NCBI RefSeq assembly: GCF_004117935.1
Contig: NZ_SDOY01000172.1
Coordinates: 1 to 64,000, forward strand
Source of the DNA: Streptomyces roseicoloratus
GTDB lineage: Bacteria > Actinomycetota > Actinomycetes > Streptomycetales > Streptomycetaceae
DNA: 64,000 nt
Reading direction: 5' to 3'
Within the stretch, counting starts at the first letter, position 1, and each line of letters starts with the position of its first letter. Made by a program: the position numbers and the translations under genes. Under the pieces are notes generated by a model, which had not been told where the DNA came from, ran no database searches, and saw nothing but the letters and a program-made list of their open reading frames with translations. Positions 52,195-62,321 of the stretch are shown here, piece after piece.

Positions 52195-53697
52195 TTGTTG
52201 ACACGAACGACCATTCACGCGGACGGCACGTGGCGCGGTGCGCTGAGCGGCGAGACGCGGGAAGTCCTCGACCCGGCGGACGGGCGCCCCTTCGCCGTGG
52301 TGGCCGAGGGTGGCGCGGCGGATGCCGACGCCGCCGTCGCCGCCGCCCGCACCGCCTTCGACTCGGGCGCCTGGCCCGGTACGCCCGTGGCCGAGCGGGC
52401 CGCGCTGCTGCGCCGCGCCGCCGGGCTTCTGGTTCGCGACCGTGAAGAACTCGCCCTGCTGGAGAGCCGCGACGCGGGCAAGACCCTCGAAGAGGGACGC
52501 ATCGACGTCGACTGCGTCGCGGACGCCTTCCGCTACTTCGCCGACCTGGCGGTGGCCGAGGGGCAGGGCCGTGTCGTCGACGCCGGCAGCGACACCGTGC
52601 ACAGTGTCGTCGTGCACGAACCGGTGGGCGTGTGCGCGATGATCACTCCCTGGAACTACCCCCTGCTCCAGGCGAGTTGGAAGATCGCACCGGCCCTGGC
52701 CGCCGGCAACACCTTCGTGCTCAAGCCGAGCGAGATCACCCCGCTCAGCACCGTCGCGCTGATCGCGCTGCTCGTCGAGGCCGGACTCCCGAACGGTGTC
52801 GCGAACCTGGTGACCGGCCCCGGCCACACGGTCGGTGCCCGGCTCGCCGAACACCCCGACGTCGACCTGGTCTCCTTCACCGGTGGTCTCACCAGCGGAG
52901 TGAAGGTGGCGCAGGCCGCGGCGCCCGGCGTGAAGAAGGTCGCCCTCGAACTCGGCGGAAAGAACCCGAACGTGGTCTTCGCCGACGCCTGCAGGACGGC
53001 CGAGGGCTTCGACACCGCCGTCGACCAGGCCCTCAACGCCGCGTTCATCCACAGCGGTCAGGTCTGCTCGGCCGGTTCCCGGCTGATCGTCGAGGAGTCG
53101 GTACGGGAACGCTTCGTCGCCGAACTCGGCCGCCGCGCCGCCCGGATCAGGCTGGGCCGCGGCACGGAGAAGGGCGTCGAGTGCGGACCCCTGGTCTCGC
53201 GGGCCCAGCTGGAGCGCACCGAGGAGTACGTCGCGTCCGCGCTCGCCGAGGGAGCCGTGCTCCGCAACGGCGGCCGCCGCCCCGAGCCCTCCGCCACCAG
53301 GCCCGCCGGCGGGTACTTCTACGAGCCCACCGTCCTCGACCGCTGCCACCGCGGCATGCGCGTGATCCGCGAGGAGATCTTCGGGCCCGTGCTGACCGTG
53401 GAGACCTTCCGCACCGAGGAGGAGGCGGTCGCGCTCGCCAACGACACCGAGTACGGGCTCGCGGGAGCCGTCTGGACCGCGGACGCGGCCCGCGCCCGCC
53501 GGGTGGCCGGTCGGCTGCGTCACGGCACCGTGTGGATCAACGACTTCCACCCCTACCTCCCGCAGGCCGAATGGGGCGGGTTCGGCAAGTCGGGCGTGGG
53601 ACGCGAGCTCGGCCCCTCCGGCCTCGCCGAGTACCGCGAGACCAAGCACGTCTACCAGAACCTGGCGCCCCGCCCGGTGCGGTGGTTCTCCGGCTGA
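52195..53697 (+). CDS. betB: Betaine-aldehyde dehydrogenase (aldehyde dehydrogenase family)
   Basis: A 500-residue NAD(P)-dependent aldehyde dehydrogenase, by context the enzyme that oxidises betaine aldehyde to glycine betaine. Motifs are ITPWNYPLLQASWKIAPALA and NTFVLKPSEITPLS (cofactor and substrate binding), FTGGLTSGVKVAQ, the catalytic Glu in VALELGGKNPNVVF and the nucleophilic Cys in IHSGQVCSAGSRLIV. EEIFGPVLTVETF and the C-terminal GGFGKSGVGRELGPSGLAEY also match. It is first in the operon with choline dehydrogenase and an ABC transporter. The start is uncertain: tandem TTG codons at 52195 and 52198 lack a strong Shine-Dalgarno sequence. Confidence 0.85.
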   Translation: MLTRTTIHADGTWRGALSGETREVLDPADGRPFAVVAEGGAADADAAVAAARTAFDSGAWPGTPVAERAALLRRAAGLLVRDREELALLESRDAGKTLEEGRIDVDCVADAFRYFADLAVAEGQGRVVDAGSDTVHSVVVHEPVGVCAMITPWNYPLLQASWKIAPALAAGNTFVLKPSEITPLSTVALIALLVEAGLPNGVANLVTGPGHTVGARLAEHPDVDLVSFTGGLTSGVKVAQAAAPGVKKVALELGGKNPNVVFADACRTAEGFDTAVDQALNAAFIHSGQVCSAGSRLIVEESVRERFVAELGRRAARIRLGRGTEKGVECGPLVSRAQLERTEEYVASALAEGAVLRNGGRRPEPSATRPAGGYFYEPTVLDRCHRGMRVIREEIFGPVLTVETFRTEEEAVALANDTEYGLAGAVWTADAARARRVAGRLRHGTVWINDFHPYLPQAEWGGFGKSGVGRELGPSGLAEYRETKHVYQNLAPRPVRWFSG

Positions 53698-53824
53698 CCG
53701 GCCGACCGGCACACCTGGACGACCCGGCCGCCCCGGCGGACTCCGGCCGCGACGTGCTCGCCCGCACCACCACGCGGACCCGCGGCCCCCGCACGAGCCA
53801 ACGCCCCTTGGAGTGAACACCCGC

Positions 53825-55428
53825 ATGACCGACCACATCGACGACCACGTCCACGAAGACGACCACATGCGCGACGACGACCACATGCGCGACGACGGCC
53901 ACCTCTACGACTACGTCATCGTCGGCGGAGGCACCGCCGGTTCGGTGATCGCCTCCCGCCTCACCGAGGACCCGGACGTCACCGTCGCCGTCATCGAGGG
54001 CGGTCCCTCCGACGTCGACCGCCCCGACGTCCTCACCCTGCGCCGCTGGATGGGCCTGCTCGGCGGCGAACTGGACTACGACTACCCCACCACCGAACAG
54101 CCCCGCGGCAACTCCCACATCCGGCACAGCCGGGCCCGCGTCCTCGGCGGCTGCTCCTCGCACAACACGCTGATCGCGTTCAAGCCGCTGCCGTCCGACT
54201 GGGACGAATGGGCCGGGCGCGGCGCCGCCGGCTGGGACGCCGCGTCGATGGACCCGTACTTCGGCAAGCTCCTGAACAACATCGTCCCGGTGGACGAGAA
54301 GGACCGCAACGCCATCGCCCGCGACTTCGTGGACGCGGCGCAGGACGCCCTCGGCGTGCCCCGGGTCGAGGGCTTCAACCGCGAACCCTTCCACGAGGGC
54401 GTCGGCTTCTTCGACCTCGCGTACCACCCGGAGGACAACAAGCGCTCCTCCGCCTCCGTGGCGTACCTGCACCCCTTCCTCGACCGACCCAACCTCCACC
54501 TGCTGCTCGAGACCTGGGCCCACCGGCTGGAGTTCGACGGCGCCCGCGCCACCGGCGTACGGGTGCGCACCAAGGACGGCGGGGAACTCGTCGTCCGGGC
54601 CTCACGCGAGGTGGTCGTCTGCGCCGGAGCGGTGGACACCCCGCGGCTGCTGCTCCACTCCGGCATAGGCCCGCGCGAGCAGCTGGCCGGACTCGGCATC
54701 GAGGTCCGCCACGACCTTCCGGGCGTCGGCGAGAACCTGCTCGACCACCCGGAATCGGTGATCGTCTGGGAGACCCACGGCCCGATTCCCGAGAACTCCG
54801 CGATGGACAGCGACGCCGGACTGTTCGTGCGCCGCGACCCCGCGTCGGCCGGACCCGACCTGATGTTCCACTTCTACCAGATCCCGTTCACCGACAACCC
54901 GGAGCGGCTGGGCTACGAACGGCCCGCGCACGGCGTGTCGATGACGCCGAACATCCCCAAGCCGCGCAGCCGCGGCCGGCTGTACCTGACCAGCGCCGAC
55001 CCCGAGGTCAAACCGGCCCTGGACTTCCGCTACTTCACCGACGAGGACGACCACGACGCCCGCACCCTCGTCGACGGCATCAGGATCGCCCGGAAGATCG
55101 CCGCGACCGAGCCGCTGGCGTCCTGGCTCGGCCGCGAGGTCTGCCCCGGCCCCGAGGTCACCGGCGACGAGGAACTGAGCGAGTACGCCCGCAAGGTGGC
55201 GCACACCGTGTACCACCCGGCCGGCACCTGCCGGATCGGCGCCGAGGACGACGCCCTCGCCGTCGTGGCCCCCGACCTGACCGTGCGCGGTCTGGAGGGC
55301 ATACGGATCGCCGACGCCTCCGTCTTCCCCACCATTCCCGCCGTCAACCCGATGATCGCCGTCCTGATGGTGGGGGAGAAGTGCGCCGACCTCCTCGTCA
55401 GCGACGGCAACCCGAAGGAGGCCGCCTG

Positions 55429-55429
<1 letters not shown>
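53825..55429 (+). CDS. betA: Choline dehydrogenase-like GMC oxidoreductase with His/Asp-rich N-terminus
   Basis: A 534-residue FAD-dependent GMC oxidoreductase. The FAD-binding Rossmann motif is YVIVGGGTAGSVIASRL. The GMC signature region is HSRARVLGGCSSHNTLIAFK. The second GMC signature is GAVDTPRLLLHSGIGP. The active-site His is in HTVYHPAGTCRIG, followed by NPMIAVLMVGEKCADLL. By context it oxidises choline to betaine aldehyde for the preceding dehydrogenase. The first 24 residues are a His/Asp/Met tandem (DDHMRDDDHMRDDGH) absent from typical members. ATG 53825 is preferred for its spacing from GGAG. Its stop overlaps the start of the ABC ATPase gene. Confidence 0.83.
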
Positions 55430-56795
<1,366 letters not shown>

Positions 56796-56799
<4 letters not shown>

Positions 56800-58781
56800 G
56801 CGCCGCCACGACGTCCCGCCCGCCCGTCGGCGGCGACAGCACCCGCGCGCCGGCCGCGGTGACGGGCCGCCGCCCTGCCTGGCGGCCGACCCGGCCCGCC
56901 ACGCCTCTCGTGCTGCTGGTCCTGGCGGCGCTGCTGCCCACCGCCGCGCTGCTCGCCGACGGCGGCTGGCCGCAGGCACTGAGCCTCGACCTGGCTCCCG
57001 GACTCGACACCTTCGCCGACTGGGTGGTCGACAACCGCGAGACCCATCCCGTCTTCCTGTACTTCCTGCTGCACCTGTCCAACGCGGCCACCGACTCGGT
57101 CGCCTGGGTCCACGACCTGCTCACCGCGACCGGCTGGGCCGGCGTGCTCACCGTCGCGACCGCGCTCGCCTGGTACGCGGGCGGCGCGGGCCGCAGGGGC
57201 GCCGGCCCGGCCCTCGTCGCGCTCGGCTCGCTGGCCGGCTGCGGACTCCTCGGCCTGTGGGAGCAGGCGACCGAGACCCTCGCCCTGATGCTGGTGTCCG
57301 TCGCCGTCGCCTGCGTGGCCGGACTGCTGCTCGGCCTGGCCGGCGGGCTCTCCGACACCGCCCAGCGGATCCTGCGCCCGGTACTCGACACCATGCAGGT
57401 GCTGCCGTCCTTCGCCTACCTGCTCCCGCTCGTCCTGGTCTTCGGCATCGGCACCCCGTCGGCGCTCATCACCACCGTGATCTACGCCGCGCCCCCGATG
57501 GTCCGGATGACCACGCTGGGCCTGCGCGGCGCGGACCCGGCCGTCCTGGAGGCGTCCCGGTCCCTCGGGGCGACCGGCCTGCAGCGGCTGTGGTCGGCGC
57601 GCCTGCCCATGGCGCGGCCGCAGCTCTTCCTCGGTCTGAACCAGACCGTCATGATGGCCCTGTCCATGGTGGTCATCGCCTCCGTCGTGGGCGCCGGCGG
57701 TCTCGGCGAGAGCGTGTACCAGGCGCTGAGGACCCGCGACTTCGGCCACGGTCTCACCGCCGGACTGGCCATCGTCCTCATCGCCGTCTGGCTCGACCGG
57801 ACGACGGCGGCGGCCGGCGCGCGGGGCGGCGTCCCGGTGGGCCGGCGGGGAACCGGCATCGCCCTCGTGGCCTCCGGCGCCGGCCTGCTGCTCGGCCCCA
57901 ACCTGGGGGACTGGCCCGAAGCGGTCACGGTGGACATCGCCGCACCGCTGAACAGCGCCGTCGACTGGCTGGTCGGCGCCGTGTACCAGGACGTCCCCGT
58001 GCTCGGCGGCACCTCCGTCTGGGCGGGCAACATCACCAGCTGGGTGCTCAACCCGCTGAACAACGGCCTTCAGGCGCTGCCCTGGTGGTCCCTGCTCCTC
58101 CTCGTGGGCGCCGTCGCGTGGCTCGTCGGCACCTGGCGCGGCGCGCTCACCGCCGTCCTCGCCCTGGCCGCCACCGGCGTGCTCGGCATCTGGAGCAAGG
58201 CCCTCTACACCCTGTCCCAGGTCCTGGTCGCCGTCGCCCTCACGCTGGTACTGGGCTTCGCCATCGGCATCCTCGCGGCCCGCGTCCGGGCGGTCGAACG
58301 GCTGCTGCGTCCGGTGTTCGACGCCATGCAGACGCTGCCGCAGTTCATCTATCTCATCCCGGTCGTGCAGCTGTTCAACGCGGGCCGGGTCGCCGCGATC
58401 ACCGCGGCGGCCGTGTACGCCCTGCCCGCCGTGGTGCGGGTCACCACCCAGGGGCTGAAGCAGGTCAGCCCGGCCACGATGGAGGTGTCGCGCTCCCTGG
58501 GCGCCACCACCTGGCAGCAGATCCGCGACGTGCAGTGGCCCCTCGCCCGCCCGGCGCTGCTGGTCGCCGCGAACCAGGGCGTGGTCCTCGTCCTCGCCGT
58601 CGTCGTCATCGGCGGCCTGGTCGGCGGCGGAGCACTCGGCTTCGACGTGGTCAAGGGCCTCACGGCGGGCGAGCTCGGAACCGGACTCGTCGCCGGGGCG
58701 GGAATCGTCTGCCTCGGCCTGGCTCTCGACAAGCTCACCCAGCCCGCCGACCGCACCCCCTCCGCCGACCTCCGGCACTGA
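56796..58781 (+). CDS. proW: Fused double permease of betaine ABC transporter
   Basis: A 661-residue membrane protein made of two ProW-type permease units in tandem. Each has several helices and an EAA-like cytoplasmic loop contacting the ATPase: ASRSLGATGLQRLWSARLPM in the first half and VSRSLGATTWQQIRDVQWPL in the second. Related core segments (RPVLDTMQVLPSFAYLLPLV and RPVFDAMQTLPQFIYLIPVV) show the internal duplication. Most bacteria have one such permease forming a homodimer; here the two copies are fused and could form a pseudo-heterodimer. It overlaps the ATPase stop by four bases (ATGA) and is followed by the binding-protein gene 38 bp on. Confidence 0.88.
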
Positions 58782-58819
58782 GCGCCCCCCGCTCCCGTCA
58801 ACCGAAAGGCAGCACACCC

Positions 58820-59845
58820 ATGTCCACGCCCGCGTACGAGGACCACCGCACCGACGCCGCCCGCACCGGCCGCGTCCCCTCCGATCCGCGCCCGCGCACG
58901 CGGTCGCGCCGTACCAGAACGGCCCTCGCGGCTGCCGGAGCCCTCGCCCTGCTGACCGTCAGCGCCTGCGGCGCCGCCAAGACCGGTGGCGGCGACTCCA
59001 GGACCGTCAACCTGCACACCCCGTCGTGGGTCGGCGCCGAGGTCAACACGGCCGTCGCCGCGTACCTCCTCGAGCACGAGCTCGGGTACGAGGTCAGGAC
59101 CCGGCAGATGGACGAGACCCCGGCCTGGGACGCCATGAGCCAGGGCAAGGTCGACGCGATCCTGGAGGACTGGGGCCACCCCCAGGAGGAGAAGCGGTAC
59201 GTCCAGGGCAACAAGTCCGTCGTCCCGGCCGGCGAGCTGGGCGTGACGGGTCACATCGGCTGGTTCGTCCCGAAGTACCTGGCGGACCAGAAGCCGGACA
59301 TCACAGACTACAGGAACCTCAACAAGTACGCGGACCTCTTCAGGACCCCGGAGAGCGGCGACAAGGGCCAGTTCATCAAGGGCGACCCGTCCTACGTCTC
59401 GTACGACAACGCCCTGATCAAGAACCTCGGCCTGAACTACAAGCCCATCGAGGCGGGCGCCGAGGCCACGCACCTCGCGCAGCTGGAGCAGCTGTACAAG
59501 AACAAGAAGCCCTTCCTCACCTACTGGTGGACCCCGCAGTGGATGAACGCGACCGTCGACCTGGTCGAGGTCGAGCTCCCGCCGTACAAGGAAGGCTGTG
59601 ACGCCGACGAGAAGGCCGTCGCCTGCGCGTACCCCGACGTGCCGCTGAAGAAGTGGATGAACGCCGACTTCGCGAAGGAGGGCGGCGACGCCGCGGAGTT
59701 CCTGAAGAACTTCCACTGGACGACCGAGCAGCAGAACCTGGTCGCCAAGTACGTCGCCGCCGACGGGATGACCGCGGAGCAGGCGGCCGAGAAGTGGGTG
59801 AAGGAGAACGAGGCCACCTGGAAGGCCTGGCTGCCGAAGAAGTGA
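58820..59845 (+). CDS. Glycine betaine/choline-binding lipoprotein (OpuAC/ProX)
   Basis: A 341-residue substrate-binding protein. A basic N-terminus and hydrophobic segment end in lipobox LLTVSAC, so it is lipid-anchored outside the membrane. The OpuAC/ProX fold is shown by LHTPSWVGAEVNTAVAAYLL, DAILEDWGHPQEE and HIGWFVPKYLADQKPDITDY. The aromatic-rich FLTYWWTPQWMNATVDLVEV provides the Trp residues that cage quaternary-ammonium ligands. The C-terminal region is FHWTTEQQNLVAKYVAADGM. It delivers betaine or choline to the double permease. It ends the operon, followed by a very strong terminator hairpin. Confidence 0.88.
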   Translation: MSTPAYEDHRTDAARTGRVPSDPRPRTRSRRTRTALAAAGALALLTVSACGAAKTGGGDSRTVNLHTPSWVGAEVNTAVAAYLLEHELGYEVRTRQMDETPAWDAMSQGKVDAILEDWGHPQEEKRYVQGNKSVVPAGELGVTGHIGWFVPKYLADQKPDITDYRNLNKYADLFRTPESGDKGQFIKGDPSYVSYDNALIKNLGLNYKPIEAGAEATHLAQLEQLYKNKKPFLTYWWTPQWMNATVDLVEVELPPYKEGCDADEKAVACAYPDVPLKKWMNADFAKEGGDAAEFLKNFHWTTEQQNLVAKYVAADGMTAEQAAEKWVKENEATWKAWLPKK

Positions 59846-59915
59846 CCCGGCGGTCCCCCTCCCGGTGGTGACCGGCGCGCGGTGACCCCGGAGGTGACCG
59901 GCGGTGGCCCCGGCA

Positions 59916-59962
59916 GTGACCCGGGAGGGCGGCTCGGTACGCGAGCCGCCCTCCCGGGTCAC
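59916..59962. terminator. 21-bp perfect hairpin terminator, shared by convergent genes
   Basis: Bases 59916-59936 are exactly complementary to 59942-59962 with a five-base loop (GTACG). The arms begin GTGACCCGGGAGG. The right arm contains the stop codon of the convergent phosphatase gene, so the stem serves both directions. Confidence 0.88.
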
Positions 59963-61074
59963 TTCTGTGCGTTCCGGGGTTCGGGGCTCGCGCACAGGCG
60001 TACGGCGAGGGCGGCGATGTCGTCGTCCAGGCGGCCCCTGCTGTAGCGGAGGAGGTCGCGGTGCAGCGCGGCGAGCAGTTCGCGGGGCGGGGCCGGAGGC
60101 TGTCCGCGCATCCACGTCGCGAGAGGGAAGAAGACGCCGTCGTGCGCGCGGGCCTCGGCGATCCCGTCGGTGTAGAGCAGCAGCAGGTCGCCGGGGACGA
60201 AGTCGTAGGTCTCGACGGTGTACTGACTGCCGATCAGCTCCGCGAGGCTGAGCAGCGGCGACGGGGCGGTGGGTTCGAGGACGTGCACCTTCCCGCGGCT
60301 GAGGAGCAGCGGCGGAGGGTGGCCGCAGTTGAGGATGCGGACGTGTCCGCCCTCGTGGGGGATCTCGACCAGGAGCGCCGTGGCGAAGCGCTCCATCGGC
60401 CCCTCGGGAGGAAAGGCGGCGTTGTAGCGCGTGCTGCTGGCGTCCAGCCTGCGGGCCACCTCGGTCATCTCGCTCTCGCCGTACGCCGCCTCCCGGAAGG
60501 CGTTGACGATCGCCGCGGCCGCCCCGACCGCCGGGAGGCCCTTGCCCCGTACGTCGCCGATCAGCAGTCGGAGCCCGTACGGCGTGTCGGCCGCCTCGTA
60601 GAAGTCGCCGCCGATCCGGGCCTCCGCCGCGGCCGCCAGGTACAGGGACTCGATCTCCACGTTCCGCAGCCGCCGTGGCATGGGGCTCATCACCACCTGC
60701 TGGGCCGCGTCGGCGACGAGCCGCACCTGGAAGAGGGTGCGCTCCCGCTGGAGCCGCAGATGGCTCCCGTACGCGGCGGCGACCGTCACCGCGATGATCC
60801 CCGCGGCCGTCCACCACGTTCCCAGGTCGGGGAAGACGAGGCTGAGGCCGATCATCAGGAGCAGGCAGACCGTCCCCAGCAGGACGGTCGGGAGGACCGG
60901 CCACATGGCGGCGGCCAGGGCCGGCGCCGAGGGCAGCAGACGGCTGAAGGCCATCTCCGGCGGGGTGGCGTAGGCCAGGCCGGCAATGACGACGGTCAGG
61001 ATGACCGGCGACAGCCGCACAAGTCTTCCCGGACCGGTGAGTCGACGGAGCCGCGCCCGCCCGGACTCGATCAC
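59959..61074 (-). CDS. RsbU-type PP2C serine/threonine phosphatase, membrane-bound
   Basis: A 371-residue phosphatase. Residues about 20-105 form three hydrophobic helices (PVILTVVIAGLAYATPP; LPTVLLGTVCLLLMIGLSLV; WTAAGIIAVTVAAAYG). A SpoIIE/RsbU-type PP2C domain follows with the metal-binding motifs IGGDFYEAADTP, LLIGDVRGKGLPAVG, GDLLLLYTDGIAEAR and LDDDIAALAVRL. Such enzymes dephosphorylate anti-anti-sigma factors and thereby modulate stress sigma factors. Streptomyces has many copies. No sensory PAS/GAF domain is present, so the membrane part may be the input. Its stop codon lies within the terminator hairpin of the upstream betaine operon. Confidence 0.88.
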   Translation of the reverse strand: MIESGRARLRRLTGPGRLVRLSPVILTVVIAGLAYATPPEMAFSRLLPSAPALAAAMWPVLPTVLLGTVCLLLMIGLSLVFPDLGTWWTAAGIIAVTVAAAYGSHLRLQRERTLFQVRLVADAAQQVVMSPMPRRLRNVEIESLYLAAAAEARIGGDFYEAADTPYGLRLLIGDVRGKGLPAVGAAAAIVNAFREAAYGESEMTEVARRLDASSTRYNAAFPPEGPMERFATALLVEIPHEGGHVRILNCGHPPPLLLSRGKVHVLEPTAPSPLLSLAELIGSQYTVETYDFVPGDLLLLYTDGIAEARAHDGVFFPLATWMRGQPPAPPRELLAALHRDLLRYSRGRLDDDIAALAVRLCASPEPRNAQK

Positions 61075-61148
61075 ATGTCACAGAATATCCGGGCAATCCG
61101 GGCGAAGCGCTTCGACGGAGGCTGTCGCGGCCGGTGGCCAGGGTCCGG

Positions 61149-61229
61149 CCGGTGGCGTCCGAGCCGGTGTGGCGTCCGAGCCGGTGTGGTGCCCGAGCAG
61201 GTGTGGCGCCCGGCAGGTGTGGCGCCCGG
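61149..61229. repeat. Degenerate 16-17 bp tandem repeat
   Basis: About five copies of a unit near CCGGTGTGGCGTCCGAG, drifting to CAGGTGTGGCGCCCGG, lie between the phosphatase start and the end of the next gene. A shorter GCGAAGGCCG-type repeat follows at about 61240-61280. Confidence 0.75.
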
Positions 61230-61289
61230 GAGGTCGCAGCGAAGACCGGCGCGAAGGCCGGCGCGAAGGCCGTGGCGAAGATCGCCGTG

Positions 61290-61784
61290 TCAGCGGCAGG
61301 CGCCCTCGGTGAAGGTCGCGTGGGAGATGTAGAACGCCATCTCCTCCGGGCTGGGTGGTGGAAGCTTCTCGGCCCCGGAAGGCAGGACGATCGGGCTCGG
61401 GTCCGGGGTCAGGGTGATGCGGACGCAGTACTCCGATTCGGTGTCCTCCGTGCCGACGGTGTACCCCCCGTTCTCCCCCTCGTCCGTGTCGACGCCGTGC
61501 TTCGGTCCGACGCCGGTCTCGTACATCGCCTCGGCGATCAGGAAGCCGTGGTCGCCTGCCAGGGGTGTGTAGTGCCGGCCGCCGTTCAGTCTCTCGACGC
61601 CCTCGCGCACGGCGTCCTCGAGTTCTCCCTCGCTCCACCTCGTCTCGGCCTGCAGGGCGAACAGCATGCCGATGGCGAAGAGCGGCGTGAGGATGATGAG
61701 GGCGAGGCCGACGGGGTTGCGGTGGTTGTAGACGTACCGGCTGGTGCCCCACCTGCTCCGGACGAAGACGGGTTCCTCGCTCAC
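61290..61784 (-). CDS. Small membrane protein, function unknown
   Basis: A 164-residue protein with one hydrophobic helix (about residues 24-45, NPVGLALIILTPLFAIGMLF) and a mostly acidic extracytoplasmic domain. The N-terminal WGTSRYVYNHRNPVGLALII resembles a pattern common in small Streptomyces membrane proteins. Two cysteines (SEYCVRITL and the C-terminal GACR) could pair. GTG 61784 is taken as the start. No family function was recognised. It stands alone between the phosphatase and the SulP gene. Confidence 0.65.
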   Translation of the reverse strand: MSEEPVFVRSRWGTSRYVYNHRNPVGLALIILTPLFAIGMLFALQAETRWSEGELEDAVREGVERLNGGRHYTPLAGDHGFLIAEAMYETGVGPKHGVDTDEGENGGYTVGTEDTESEYCVRITLTPDPSPIVLPSGAEKLPPPSPEEMAFYISHATFTEGACR

Positions 61785-62321
61785 CGTGCCGCTCGCCCAC
61801 CGTCGGTGCGGGCACCGTCGACGCAGGCCGGGAACCGTGGGCGGGGTGTGGTGGTCATGACAGCACTCTAACGGCCTCGTTGGGCGCCTCTGGCGTCCGG
61901 TCGGGCGCGGGGCGAGGACGGGGGCACGGGGTGCGGGCCGCGGGCCGCGGGTACACGCGCGGGGCGGGGGCGGGCGGTACGGGCCGGGGTGTGGGGGCGC
62001 GGGTCGGGCGGGCGGTGGCGTACGGGGAGCGCTCCGTCCGGCGCGCCGGCGGCGCCGTGCGCCGATGGCGTCGGCTATCGCGTCAACTTCCGGACGGATC
62101 CAGCCGTCCCTCGCGCGTGCGCCTGTGTCGTTGTGGATCAGTCCGCCGGGCCGTGTTTACTGTGTGATGACCTTCTCTTGAACTCTCCTTTGTGAACCAT
62201 GAGGGCTGTGCGCTCTCGAGGGATGGATGTGCCCCTGCTCCGCAAGCCTGCCGCCCACCTGTCCTCGTCCCGACGCGGGGCCCGCCCTCCCGTCCGCCGA
62301 GACCCTCCGAGGGGGACACGC
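61785..62321. promoter_or_regulatory. Intergenic region upstream of SulP gene
   Basis: A 537-bp gap. 61880-62060 is low-complexity G-rich DNA (GGGGC, CGGGC runs) without a gene. TTGTGG near 62132-62137, then 17 bp, then TGTTTA is a plausible promoter for the SulP gene. GAGGGGG at about 62310 is its ribosome-binding site. Short Cys-containing frames here do not match known sulfur-gene leader peptides convincingly. Confidence 0.4.

Noticed and set aside
61149..61229. Replication or iteron-type origin
   Set aside because: The 17-bp repeats are GC-rich and degenerate, with no AT-rich unwinding region or replication gene nearby.
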